In this document: piece by piece, positions 7,608-15,462 of the stretch
How positions within the stretch are numbered: the first letter of the stretch is position 1
Layout: each line of letters begins with the position of its first letter
NCBI RefSeq assembly: GCF_004564275.1
Contig: NZ_SPDV01000019.1
Location: 44,077-108,076, forward strand
Source of the DNA: Sphingomonas parva (ex Maeng et al. 2020)
Lineage (GTDB): Bacteria; Pseudomonadota; Alphaproteobacteria; Sphingomonadales; Sphingomonadaceae
Direction: 5' to 3'
DNA: 64,000 bases
Made by a program: the position numbers and the translations under genes
The notes under the pieces: generated by a model
The model's input: only the letters and a program-made list of their open reading frames with translations
Databases searched by the model: none
Told to the model about the DNA's origin: nothing

Positions 7608-8519
7608 TTAGAGCGGCGCGTCGGCCTTGGGCCGGTCGCGGCCAAGCTTGTGCTCGCGATACAAAGTGTAGAGGCCGCTGGCGATGATCACGGCGGCGCC
7701 CGCCCAGGTGGTCGCCGGCGCGTGATCGGCGAAGATCAGCCAGCCGAGCAGCACCGCCCAGAGCAACTGGAAATAATCGAACGGCACGACCACCGAGACC
7801 GGGGCGTAGCGCAGAGACGAGGTCAGAAAGAGCTGGCCGAGACCGCCGGCGGTCCCTAGCGCGAACAGGATCGCCCAGGTGGTCGCGTCGTGGGCGCGGC
7901 CGTAGACCGGCAGCAGCGTGCCGAGCGCGAGCACCGACAGGCAGGTGAACCAGAGGACGGTGGTCTGCGTCCCCTCGGTCCGGCCGATCTGGCGAATCGT
8001 GATCGTGACAATGCCGACCCCGAATGCCGCGCCGGTGGCGAGGGCGAGGCCGAGCGCCGGCAACTGACTGCCCGCCGGGCGCATGACGATCAGCACGCCG
8101 GCGAACCCGATCGCGACCGCGCTCCAGCGGTGGATGCCGACCGGCTCCTTCAGCACCAGCGCCGACAGGGCGACGGCGAAGAGCGGCGCGGCGAAACCGA
8201 TCGTCGTCGATTCCGCGAGGGGAAGGTAGGCGAGGGCGCTGAACCCCATCAGCATCGTCGAGAGGCCGATCACCGCGCGCCGGACATGGGCGAGGGGGCG
8301 GGCGGTGCGCCAGGCCGTCCAGTTGCGGCTCCAGGCGATCCACAGGATCAGCGGCGGCAGGCCGAAGGCGAAGCGGTAGAAGCCGAGCTCCGGCGTCGAG
8401 ACGCCGTGGCGGTAACCGAGCTTGATCGACGCCGCCATGAAAGAGAAGCAGGTCGCCGCGCAAAGCCGTAGGGCGATACCGACGACGCGGTTCTGCTCGG
8501 GACGCGCGGGGGAGGCCAT
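7608..8519 (-). CDS. DMT-superfamily (EamA) transporter
   Basis: A 303-residue inner-membrane protein with about ten membrane helices in two EamA repeats (about 12-140 and 155-290). Recognisable parts are ALRLCAATCFSFMAASIKLG at the N-terminus, FSALAYLPLAESTTIGFAAP in the first repeat and YAPVSVVVPFDYFQLLWAV in the second. The substrate is unknown; relatives move amino acids or other small metabolites. The start at 8519 (MASPARPEQN) is preferred to the long upstream extension, which has no membrane character. The 3' end abuts the palindromic repeat. Confidence 0.85.
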   Translation of the reverse strand: MASPARPEQNRVVGIALRLCAATCFSFMAASIKLGYRHGVSTPELGFYRFAFGLPPLILWIAWSRNWTAWRTARPLAHVRRAVIGLSTMLMGFSALAYLPLAESTTIGFAAPLFAVALSALVLKEPVGIHRWSAVAIGFAGVLIVMRPAGSQLPALGLALATGAAFGVGIVTITIRQIGRTEGTQTTVLWFTCLSVLALGTLLPVYGRAHDATTWAILFALGTAGGLGQLFLTSSLRYAPVSVVVPFDYFQLLWAVLLGWLIFADHAPATTWAGAAVIIASGLYTLYREHKLGRDRPKADAPL

Positions 8520-8667
8520 CAAGGGCCGCCTTGCGCCGGAGCGGCGGGCGTGCGCAACCCCGGAGCGCGGCTCCGCCCGTTGCGGCGCGTGCTGAAGCGC
8601 TTGTGGATCGATCCGGGATGGTGACGTCCACCGTTGCGGCCGGGCCGGGACTGAGCGATCCTGCGGA

Positions 8668-9030
8668 ATGGCACGCGGCTTGCTCTCCGGCCGGCTCTCC
8701 CTCCTCCTGCTGCTCGGCGCCTGCGCCGCGGTCACGCAGCCGCCCAAGGACGCGCCAGTCGCGGGGCCTTCCGCAGGAGAGGTGAGCGATGCGATGGGCG
8801 CGGCGATGCCGCGGACCCTCGAGCCCGGCGCGAGCTACCAGTGTGAGATCCCCCGGTATCTGGAATGCGCGCCAGTCGGCGACGCAGGGCGCTTCCGCTG
8901 CACCTACCAGGGCAATGGCGGCCAGCACCGCGAAGTCGTGCTCAAGCGCGCGACGCGAGAGCAACACGAAAGGCTCCCGATCGCGTGGCGCTGGATTCGG
9001 GGCCGCAAGAACTGCGGTATTCTCTATTAG
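8668..9030 (+). CDS. Putative lipoprotein, unknown function
   Basis: A 120-residue protein with an N-terminal signal and lipobox, MARGLLSGRLSLLLLLGACA, so Cys19 would be lipidated. The mature part has four further cysteines (in YQCEIPRYLECAP, RFRCTYQ and KNCGILY), spaced as for two disulfides in the periplasm. No family was recognised. It precedes ccmC by 127 bases on the same strand; whether it shares a transcript with the cytochrome c genes is unclear. Confidence 0.65.
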   Translation: MARGLLSGRLSLLLLLGACAAVTQPPKDAPVAGPSAGEVSDAMGAAMPRTLEPGASYQCEIPRYLECAPVGDAGRFRCTYQGNGGQHREVVLKRATREQHERLPIAWRWIRGRKNCGILY

Positions 9031-9157
9031 TCGCGCCGGCCGCGAAACCCCTTACCATCGATTGCCCTCGAGCCGGCGGCGATCGCCGCCGCCTGGACGT
9101 GGAGAAGCTTGCGAGGCGCTTCCCCGCCGCGCTGCGAGGCTCTAGAGGGTGTGCAAA

Positions 9158-9871
9158 ATGCACATCTTCGCGAATCCCGCCCGTTTCCTGAAAATCGCAC
9201 GCCCGCTGACGCCGTGGCTTGGCTGGAGCGGCGGCCTGCTGATCGTCGCGGCGCTCGCCGTCGGGCTGTTCGCCTCGCCCGCCGACTATCTCCAGGGGGA
9301 GAGCGTGCGCATCCTCTACGTCCATGTGCCGGCCGCCTGGCTCGGGATGGGCGGCTGGACGGGCCTGGCGATCGCGAGCTTCATGCAATTGGTCTGGCGC
9401 CATCCGCTGGCCGCGGTGGCCGCCCGCGCGATCGCCGTGCCGGGCGCGGCGTTCACCGCGATCTGTCTGATTACCGGCGCTTTGTGGGGCAAGCCGACCT
9501 GGGGCACCTATTGGCAGTGGGACGCGCGGCTCACCTCGATGCTGATCCTGCTGTTCCTCTACATCGCCTTCATCGCGCTCGACGACGCCGAGCGGGAGCG
9601 GGGCGGGGAGGGGCGGATCACCGCCATCTTCGGCCTGGTCGGGGCGGTGAACATCCCGATCATCCATTATTCGGTCGAATATTGGAACACGCTCCACCAG
9701 GGGCAGAGCATCTCCTTCCTGCGCGGGAGCTCCAGCATCGACGCTTCGATGCTCTGGCCACTGCTCGCCTCGGCGCTCGGCTTCACCCTGTTGTTCGGCG
9801 CGGTGGTGCTGATGCGGATGCGCGCCGCGCTCGCGCGGCAGAAGGTCGAAGCCCGGCTGAGGAGAATGTGA
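9158..9871 (+). CDS. ccmC: Haem exporter/handling protein CcmC
   Basis: A 237-residue membrane protein with six helices. It carries the family's tryptophan-rich periplasmic motif in LWGKPTWGTYWQWDARLTSM (about residues 110-129) and the two flanking His residues (YVHVPAAW near 52 and NIPIIHYSVEYW near 168), which hold haem while it is passed to CcmE. ATG at 9158 follows AGAGGG; a GTG three codons upstream is possible. It starts the run ccmC-D-E-F-G-H-I, whose genes overlap or nearly touch. The ABC subunits CcmA and CcmB, which power release of holo-CcmE, are not encoded next to it. Confidence 0.93.
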   Translation: MHIFANPARFLKIARPLTPWLGWSGGLLIVAALAVGLFASPADYLQGESVRILYVHVPAAWLGMGGWTGLAIASFMQLVWRHPLAAVAARAIAVPGAAFTAICLITGALWGKPTWGTYWQWDARLTSMLILLFLYIAFIALDDAERERGGEGRITAIFGLVGAVNIPIIHYSVEYWNTLHQGQSISFLRGSSSIDASMLWPLLASALGFTLLFGAVVLMRMRAALARQKVEARLRRM

Positions 9872-9872
9872 G

Positions 9873-10004
9873 ATGAGCCACTGGGGCTTCATCCTGGCCG
9901 CTTATGCCGTGACCGGCGCCGGCACGATCGGGCTGGTTGCGGCGAGCTGGACGGCGATGCGCCGCGCCGAGCGCCAGGCCGACGCATTGAGAGGCGAGCG
10001 GTGA
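9873..10004 (+). CDS. ccmD: CcmD, small haem-exporter subunit
   Basis: A 43-residue single-span protein beginning MSHWGFILAAYAVTGAGTIG and ending in a charged tail with RRAERQADALRG. Length, the N-terminal W plus aromatic cluster, one membrane helix and the basic cytoplasmic tail are the CcmD pattern. CcmD helps CcmABC release CcmE. It starts one base after the ccmC stop and overlaps ccmE by 4 bases (GTGA). Confidence 0.88.
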   Translation: MSHWGFILAAYAVTGAGTIGLVAASWTAMRRAERQADALRGER

Positions 10005-10441
10005 AGGCGAAGAACCAGCGTCTGGTCCTGCTCGTCCTCGCCGTCGCCGCCGTGCTCGGCGCCGTCCTCCTGGCCATGTCTGCGCTGAAGGAGCAGGCCG
10101 CTTATTTCTACGCACCGGCCGACGTCGCCCGCCAGGGCCCGCCGCAGGACCGTAACGTCCGCATCGGCGGCATGGTGCGCAAGGGTTCGGTGCGTCGCGC
10201 GCCGGACGGCGTGACGATCGATTTCCTGGTCGGCGACGACAGCCCGCACCTTATCCCCGTGCGCTTCAAGGGCATCGTGCCCGATCTTTTTCGCGAGGAG
10301 AGCGGGGTCGTCGCCGAAGGTCGGTTCCAAGCGGGCGGGCTGTTCGTCGCGGACGAGATCCTCGCCAAGCATGACGAGAATTACATGCCGCCGCAGCTCG
10401 ACGTGAAGACGGGCGAGCACAAGAGCGAGAGCCTGAAGTGA
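10001..10441 (+). CDS. ccmE: Periplasmic haem chaperone CcmE
   Basis: A 146-residue protein with an N-terminal membrane anchor (about 8-27), an OB-fold (RIGGMVRKGSVRR, VTIDFLVGDD, IPVRFKGIVPDLF, VVAEGRF) and the haem-attachment motif LAKHDENYMPP, where His124 binds the haem vinyl covalently and Tyr128 coordinates iron. It carries haem from CcmC to CcmF. It starts at GTG inside the end of ccmD and overlaps ccmF by 4 bases. Confidence 0.93.
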   Translation: MKAKNQRLVLLVLAVAAVLGAVLLAMSALKEQAAYFYAPADVARQGPPQDRNVRIGGMVRKGSVRRAPDGVTIDFLVGDDSPHLIPVRFKGIVPDLFREESGVVAEGRFQAGGLFVADEILAKHDENYMPPQLDVKTGEHKSESLK

Positions 10442-12357
10442 TCGCCGAGACCGCGCTCGCCGCGCTGTGGCTCGCGGCGGCGCTTTCGCTGCTGCAGCTT
10501 TTGTTCGGCATCGCCGCGTTGCGCCCGGGCGGGAGCGACGTGGCGCCGGCGATGCGCCCCGTCGCGGTCGCGCAGGCGGCGCTCGTCGGCCTTGCCTTCC
10601 TGCTCCTCATCCAGCTCTTCCTGCGCACCGACCTTTCGGTCGCGCTCGTCGCCGCGAACAGCCATTCGGCAAAGCCCTGGCTGTACAAATTCGCCGGCGC
10701 CTGGGGGAATCACGAAGGCTCGATGCTCTTGTGGGTGACGGTGCTCGCCGGCGCGGGCGCCGCCGTCGCCCTGTTCGAGCGGCGGCTGCCCGAGCGGACG
10801 CTGATTGCGACCCTCGCCGCCCAGGCGGCGATCGGGCTCGGCTTCTACGCCTTCCTGCTGTTCGCATCGAATCCGTTCGACCGCCTGTTCCCGGCGCCGG
10901 CCGAGGGCAACGGCCTGAACCCGCTGCTGCAGGACCCGGGCCTCGCCTTCCATCCGCCGACGCTCTATTTCGGCTATGTCGGCATCTCGATCGCTTTCTC
11001 CTTCGCGGTGGGCGCATTGGTCACGCGCGATGTCGGCCCGGCGTTCGCCCGGGCGATGCGGCCCTGGGTGCTCGGTGCCTGGATCTTCCTGACTCTCGGA
11101 ATCACCGCCGGCTCCTATTGGGCCTATTACGAACTCGGCTGGGGCGGATGGTGGTTCTGGGATCCGGTCGAGAATGCCTCGCTGATGCCCTGGCTCGCGG
11201 CGACCGCGCTGCTCCACTCGGTGACCGTGCTCGCCACCCGCGACGGTCTGCGCGCCTGGACGGTGATGCTCGCCGTCGTCGCCTTCTCGATGTCGATGAT
11301 CGGCACCTTCCTGGTGCGCTCGGGCATCCTCACCTCGGTGCACAGCTTCGCGGTCGATCCGCAGCGCGGCGCCTTCATCCTCGTCCTGCTGGTGCTCTAC
11401 ATCGGCGGCGCGCTGGCCCTGTTCGGCCTCCGCGTCGGGACGGTGCGCGAGGGATCGACGTTCGAGCCGGTGAGCCGCGAGGGGGCGCTGGTCGTCAACA
11501 ATCTGCTGCTCTCCGCGATCCTCGGCATCGTCATGGTCGGCACGCTCTATCCGCTGCTGATCGAGGCGCTGTCGGGCGAGAAGCTCTCGGTCGGTCCGCC
11601 CTATTTCAACAGCGTCTCGGGGCCTTTGGCCTTGTTGCTGGTCGCCGTCATGGCGGCGGGGCCGCTGCTGCGCTGGCGCCGCGACCGGATCGGCGCCATG
11701 GCCCGGCGCCTCGCCGTTCCGCTGGGGCTGACCGCGCTCACGCTGGCCGCCCTGCTCGTCCTCTTTCCCGCGATCGGCCTCCTGCCGCTGCTCGGCCTGG
11801 TGCTCGCCTTCGGGGTCGGTGCGGCCAGCCTGGCGCCGCTGTGGAAGCGCAACCTGCGCCGGACGCCGCTGTTCGTCTGGGGCATGGTGATCTCCCACCT
11901 CGGTATCGCGGTGAGCCTCGCCGGAATGGCGTCGGAGGCCGCGTTCACCCGGGAGACGCTGGTCGCGGCCCCGATCGGCGAGACCGTGTCCGTCGGCCCC
12001 TATCGGGTTCGCTTCGACGGCGTGGAGCCGCTCGCCGGGCCAAACTGGTCGGCGATCCAGGCGCGCTTCACCGCCCGCCGTGGCGACGGCAGCCCGTTCG
12101 TGCTGCGCCCCCAGGCCCGCACCTTCCACTCGCCGCCGACCGAGACCAGCGAGGCGGCGATCGCCACGCGCCTCGACGGCCAGCTCTATACGGTGATCGG
12201 CAAGCAGGATGAGAAGGGGCGCTGGCAGCTGCGCTTGTGGTGGAAGCCCTTCGTCACCCTGATCTGGCTCGGCGGCGGCCTCGTCGCGCTCGGCGGCCTG
12301 CTCGCCCTGCTCGGCCGCGTCCGGCGCCGGCGTGCCGCCCGGGAGGACGAGGCATGA
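10438..12357 (+). CDS. ccmF: Cytochrome c haem lyase subunit CcmF
   Basis: A 639-residue membrane protein with about 15 helices. The tryptophan-rich motif GGWWFWDPVENASLMPW lies near residues 235-251; conserved His-bearing loops surround it (NHEGSMLLWV near 88, TSVHSFAVDP near 302). CcmF accepts haem from CcmE and attaches it to the reduced CXXCH of apocytochrome together with CcmH. GTG start at 10438 overlaps the ccmE stop and the ccmG start overlaps its own stop (ATGA), so the block is translationally coupled. Length is normal for the family. Confidence 0.95.
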   Translation: MIAETALAALWLAAALSLLQLLFGIAALRPGGSDVAPAMRPVAVAQAALVGLAFLLLIQLFLRTDLSVALVAANSHSAKPWLYKFAGAWGNHEGSMLLWVTVLAGAGAAVALFERRLPERTLIATLAAQAAIGLGFYAFLLFASNPFDRLFPAPAEGNGLNPLLQDPGLAFHPPTLYFGYVGISIAFSFAVGALVTRDVGPAFARAMRPWVLGAWIFLTLGITAGSYWAYYELGWGGWWFWDPVENASLMPWLAATALLHSVTVLATRDGLRAWTVMLAVVAFSMSMIGTFLVRSGILTSVHSFAVDPQRGAFILVLLVLYIGGALALFGLRVGTVREGSTFEPVSREGALVVNNLLLSAILGIVMVGTLYPLLIEALSGEKLSVGPPYFNSVSGPLALLLVAVMAAGPLLRWRRDRIGAMARRLAVPLGLTALTLAALLVLFPAIGLLPLLGLVLAFGVGAASLAPLWKRNLRRTPLFVWGMVISHLGIAVSLAGMASEAAFTRETLVAAPIGETVSVGPYRVRFDGVEPLAGPNWSAIQARFTARRGDGSPFVLRPQARTFHSPPTETSEAAIATRLDGQLYTVIGKQDEKGRWQLRLWWKPFVTLIWLGGGLVALGGLLALLGRVRRRRAAREDEA

Positions 12358-12881
12358 GGAAGGTCCTGCTGTTCCTCCCCCTGGCGCTGTTCGCAGCGGT
12401 GGTGCTGGCGTTCGCCTTCCGGCTCTACGCGCCGGGCGACGCCATCATCCGCTCGCGCATGGTCGGCAAGCCGATGCCCGATTTCGCGCTGAAGCCGATC
12501 GTGCCGAACCATCCCGGCCTCGCCGCGGCCGATCTGCGCCGGGGCGCGCCGCGACTGGTCAACGTGTTCGGCAGCTGGTGCATCCCCTGCCGGGTCGAGG
12601 CGCCGCAGCTCGAAGCGCTGAAGGCGCGGGGGCTGCCGATCGACGCGATCGCGATCCGCGATACGAGCGCCGACGTCGCAGGCTTCCTGCGCGATCATGG
12701 CGATCCGTTCCAGCGCATCGGCGACGATCCGACCAGCCGCGTGCAGATCGCGATCGGCTCGTCCGGCGTGCCCGAAACCTTCGTCGTCGACGGCAAGGGC
12801 ATCATCCGCCACCAGCACATCGGCGAGATCCGGCCCGAGGATGTCGACGGGATCGTCGCCGCCTGGGAGGCTGCGCGATGA
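12354..12881 (+). CDS. ccmG: Thiol:disulfide interchange protein CcmG/DsbE
   Basis: A 175-residue periplasmic thioredoxin-like protein with an N-terminal membrane anchor (about 4-22). The active site is VNVFGSWCIPCRVEAPQLEA with Cys76 and Cys79. The cis-Pro loop is GVPETFVVDGKG, and the DsbE-specific acidic region SSGVPET matches. It reduces apocytochrome thiols before haem attachment. ATG overlaps the ccmF stop and its own stop overlaps the ccmH start. Confidence 0.93.
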   Translation: MRKVLLFLPLALFAAVVLAFAFRLYAPGDAIIRSRMVGKPMPDFALKPIVPNHPGLAAADLRRGAPRLVNVFGSWCIPCRVEAPQLEALKARGLPIDAIAIRDTSADVAGFLRDHGDPFQRIGDDPTSRVQIAIGSSGVPETFVVDGKGIIRHQHIGEIRPEDVDGIVAAWEAAR

Positions 12882-13294
12882 AATCGGCTCGGCTCCTCGC
12901 CGTCGCGCTCGCCGCTGCGACCGCGTCCTCGTCCCACGCCCAGTCCAACGCGCCGGCGGCGCCCTACGCTTATGCGCAGCTGCCCGACCCGCGCCAGGAA
13001 GCCGAGGCGAAGGCGCTGATGGAGACCCTGCGCTGCCTCGTCTGCCAGGGCCAGTCTATCGCGGACAGCGACGCCGACATGGCCGGCGACATGCGTTCGC
13101 TGGTGCGCGAGCGGATCGCGGCCGGAGAAAGGCCGGAAGCGATCCGCGCCTGGCTGGTCGAGCGCTACGGAAGCTGGGTGAGCTACAAGCCGCCGGTCGA
13201 GCCGGTCACCTGGCCTCTGTGGGCGGCACCGGCGGTGCTGCTCGCGCTCGGTCTCTGGCTCGCACGCGGCCGGTTCCGGCGAAAGGCGCGCTGA
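12878..13294 (+). CDS. ccmH: Cytochrome c maturation protein CcmH (N-type)
   Basis: A 138-residue protein with a signal peptide (cleavage after SSSHAQ), the redox motif LRCLVCQGQSIADSDADMA with Cys53 and Cys56, a three-helix domain and a C-terminal membrane helix (WPLWAAPAVLLALGLWLA). It forms the mixed-disulfide partner of apocytochrome c in the haem lyase. It lacks the TPR part found in fused enterobacterial CcmH; that part is the next gene. Confidence 0.92.
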   Translation: MKSARLLAVALAAATASSSHAQSNAPAAPYAYAQLPDPRQEAEAKALMETLRCLVCQGQSIADSDADMAGDMRSLVRERIAAGERPEAIRAWLVERYGSWVSYKPPVEPVTWPLWAAPAVLLALGLWLARGRFRRKAR

Positions 13295-13926
13295 TGGGCT
13301 GGTTCATCATCCTGATCATGGCGCTGATCGTGTTCACCGCGCTGTGGCATTTCGCGCGCCTGGAGAAGGGGCCGCTGCAGTTCGTCGTCGCCGCCCTGCT
13401 GCTCGCGCTCGCCGGCTATGCCTGGCAGGGGCGGCCCGATCTCGCCGGATCGCCGCGCAGCGCCGCGGAGCAGGCGCCGCCGCCCGACAGCCCGTTCATG
13501 ACGCTCCGGCGGGAGATGTTCGGCCAGTTCGACTCCGCCGATCGCTGGCTGATCATGGCGGACAATTTCCGGCGCAGCGGCAACACGCGCGATGCCGCCG
13601 GCCTGATCCGCGCCGGGTTGCGCGGCTCACCGCGCAACGCGACTTTGTGGACCGGTTATGGCGACGTGCTCGTCGCGCATGCCGGCGGACTGCTCACGCC
13701 GGCCGCCGACCTGGCGTTTCGCCGCGCGATCGTGCTCGCGCCCAAGCATCCGGGGCCGCACCTGTTTCGTGGCATAGCGCTGGCGCAGAACCAGCGCTTC
13801 GCCGAGGCCGAGCAGGAATGGCGCAAGGCGCTCGCCCTGGCGCCGCCCACCGCCTCGTGGCGGGCGGAGCTGGAGCGGCAGCTTGCCCTCGTCGATCAGG
13901 CGCGCAAGGCCGGAGCGATCCGCTGA
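13294..13926 (+). CDS. ccmI: CcmI-like TPR protein of cytochrome c maturation
   Basis: A 210-residue protein with two N-terminal membrane helices (about 2-18 and 29-46) and a C-terminal TPR region, seen as SADRWLIMADNFRRSGNTRDAA, split here as SADRWLIMADNFRR then SGNTRDAA, followed by the repeat PKHPGPHLFRGIALAQNQRF. CcmI presents the C-terminus of apocytochrome c to CcmF/CcmH. It starts one base inside the ccmH stop. The position at the end of the ccm block is the main support; it is shorter than classical CcmI (about 400 residues). Confidence 0.8.
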   Translation: MGWFIILIMALIVFTALWHFARLEKGPLQFVVAALLLALAGYAWQGRPDLAGSPRSAAEQAPPPDSPFMTLRREMFGQFDSADRWLIMADNFRRSGNTRDAAGLIRAGLRGSPRNATLWTGYGDVLVAHAGGLLTPAADLAFRRAIVLAPKHPGPHLFRGIALAQNQRFAEAEQEWRKALALAPPTASWRAELERQLALVDQARKAGAIR

Positions 13927-13987
13927 CCGGGCAAGGGCGTCGCCGCAGGGGCGGGGAACCGAAGTGAGGCAGGGGAGTCGCGAAGGG

Positions 13988-15112
13988 ATGTCCAATTTCA
14001 GCGAACAGTCGGAGATCCTCCGGCACGAAGCCTCCCGCCACCGGCCGCGGCGGGACACGTTCGAGAAACGCGTGTTCCGGGCGACGGCGGTGGTCATCGC
14101 CACCGTCGCCGCGGCCTATGTGCTGTGGATGCTGGTCGATCTGCTGCTCTTGCTGTTCGCCTGCACGCTGGTTTCCCTGATCCTGCTGACCATCACCAAC
14201 GCCCTGCGACGCCGGACGCGGCTGCCGTTCGGCATCGCCCTTGGCCTCACCGTGCTGGGGCTGCTCGGCTTGATCGGCGGCGCCTTCGCTTTCTTCGGGA
14301 CGACCCTGCAGGGAGAGTTCGCCGAGTTGGCGACCCGCCTGCCAGCGGCCTGGGCCAATCTGCAGGCCCGGCTGGAGACTTCCCGCATGGGCGTGGCGAT
14401 CCTCGAGCGCGCCCAGGGGCTGGCGCCGAGCGGCCAGGCCGTAGTCAATGCGGCGACCACCGCGCTGGCCGCGGTCGGCGGAGGCCTCTCCGGCTTCGCC
14501 ATCGTCCTGATCGGCGGCATCTATCTCGCCGCCCAGCCGACGCTCTACGCGACGGGCCTGCTGCGGCTGATCCCGACGCGGGCGCAGACTCCCGCCGCCG
14601 AGACGCTCGATGCAATCTCTGAGTCGCTTCGTAACTGGTTGAAGGGGCAGGCGCTTGGCATGGTCTTCGTCGGCGTCGCGACCGGCCTGGGCTTGTGGCT
14701 GGTCGGTGTCCCGGCAGCCTGGGCGATCGGCCTTGTCGCCGGGCTCGCCGAATTCGTGCCCTATCTCGGCGTTCTGCTCGCCGGCGTGCCGGCAGTGGTG
14801 CTCGGCTTCGGGCAAGGGACCGACACCGGCCTCTGGACGATCGGCGTGCTGATCGCCGTGCAGCAGGTCCAGGGCAACCTCGTCATGCCGCTCCTCCAGA
14901 ACCGGATGGTCGACCTGCCGCCGGCGGTCACGATCTTCGGGATCATCGCCGCCGGCATCCTGTTCGGCGTGGCCGGGGTGCTGCTCGCGACGCCGCTGAC
15001 CATCGTCGTCCTGGTGTTGATCCGCCGGCTCTATCTGGAGGAGGACAAGGAGGAGGTGCTGGAGAGCGCCGATGCACCGCCCCTTCCGCCGCCGCCCATC
15101 ACGGCGGAGTGA
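13988..15112 (+). CDS. AI-2E-family transporter (PerM-like)
   Basis: A 374-residue membrane protein of the AI-2 exporter family. Membrane helices flank a middle coiled segment (about 95-145, with LQGEFAELATRLPAAWANLQ). The C-terminal core shows GLVAGLAEFVPYLGVLLAGV and QGNLVMPLLQNRMVDLPP, the family's most conserved parts. Members include Na+/H+ antiporters and proteins of unknown cargo. Start at 13988 is the first Met after GAAGGG and gives the usual family length; the open extension upstream has no membrane character. A short acidic and Pro-rich tail ends the protein. Confidence 0.85.
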   Translation: MSNFSEQSEILRHEASRHRPRRDTFEKRVFRATAVVIATVAAAYVLWMLVDLLLLLFACTLVSLILLTITNALRRRTRLPFGIALGLTVLGLLGLIGGAFAFFGTTLQGEFAELATRLPAAWANLQARLETSRMGVAILERAQGLAPSGQAVVNAATTALAAVGGGLSGFAIVLIGGIYLAAQPTLYATGLLRLIPTRAQTPAAETLDAISESLRNWLKGQALGMVFVGVATGLGLWLVGVPAAWAIGLVAGLAEFVPYLGVLLAGVPAVVLGFGQGTDTGLWTIGVLIAVQQVQGNLVMPLLQNRMVDLPPAVTIFGIIAAGILFGVAGVLLATPLTIVVLVLIRRLYLEEDKEEVLESADAPPLPPPPITAE

Positions 15113-15178
15113 AAGCACCAGCCTGACGCGGCGCCTCGCTGGTCCGTGGCCGGTACGAAGGGCTCGGCGCCGCCGGCG

Positions 15179-15391
15179 TCAGTGATCGATGCCGCGTCCG
15201 GTTTCGTGCTGCAGCTCGTCGATCTTCTTCGAGGCTTCCGCCTTGCTGAGCTCGGGATCGAACGTCTCTCCCGCCTCCTGGCTGAGCGTCTTGAGATAGG
15301 AGGCCTGGGGCCCGGTCATGCTCTCGTCGCCGGTCACCCACTCGTCCGGATCCTTTTCCGGCGTGGGCGGGGTCTGCTTGCTGTCGGTCAT
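15179..15391 (-). CDS. DUF3072 small protein
   Basis: A 70-residue, charged, soluble protein. The core DEWVTGDESMTGPQASYLKT, followed by LSQEAGETFDPELSKAEASK, is the DUF3072 signature. Function is unknown; the helical SAP-like end (KAEASKKIDELQHETGRG) could bind nucleic acid, which is inference. It has its own upstream region of 71 bases after ald on the same strand, with an EcfG-type promoter match, so it may be a general-stress protein. Confidence 0.85.
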   Translation of the reverse strand: MTDSKQTPPTPEKDPDEWVTGDESMTGPQASYLKTLSQEAGETFDPELSKAEASKKIDELQHETGRGIDH

Positions 15392-15424
15392 GGTTCGCGT
15401 CCGTCAAAGGGGAGTTTCCCGATC

Positions 15425-15449
15425 AACGGACGCGTTCCACATATGTTCC
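15425..15449 (-). promoter_or_regulatory. EcfG-type (general stress) promoter before the DUF3072 gene
   Basis: On the minus strand GGAAC (15449-15445), 16 bases, then CGTT (15428-15425). This matches the alphaproteobacterial EcfG consensus GGAAC-N16/17-CGTT exactly. The -10 is 34 bases before the start codon. The same bases include GTTC-N7-GTTC at 15434-15448, the form of an alphaproteobacterial LexA box; EcfG is the better fit because position and spacing suit a promoter. Confidence 0.6.
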
Positions 15450-15462
15450 GTTCCCTTGTCGC

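Noticed and set aside
10381..12129. 582-codon open frame antisense to ccmF
   Set aside because: Shadow of ccmF; charged low-complexity product without motifs.
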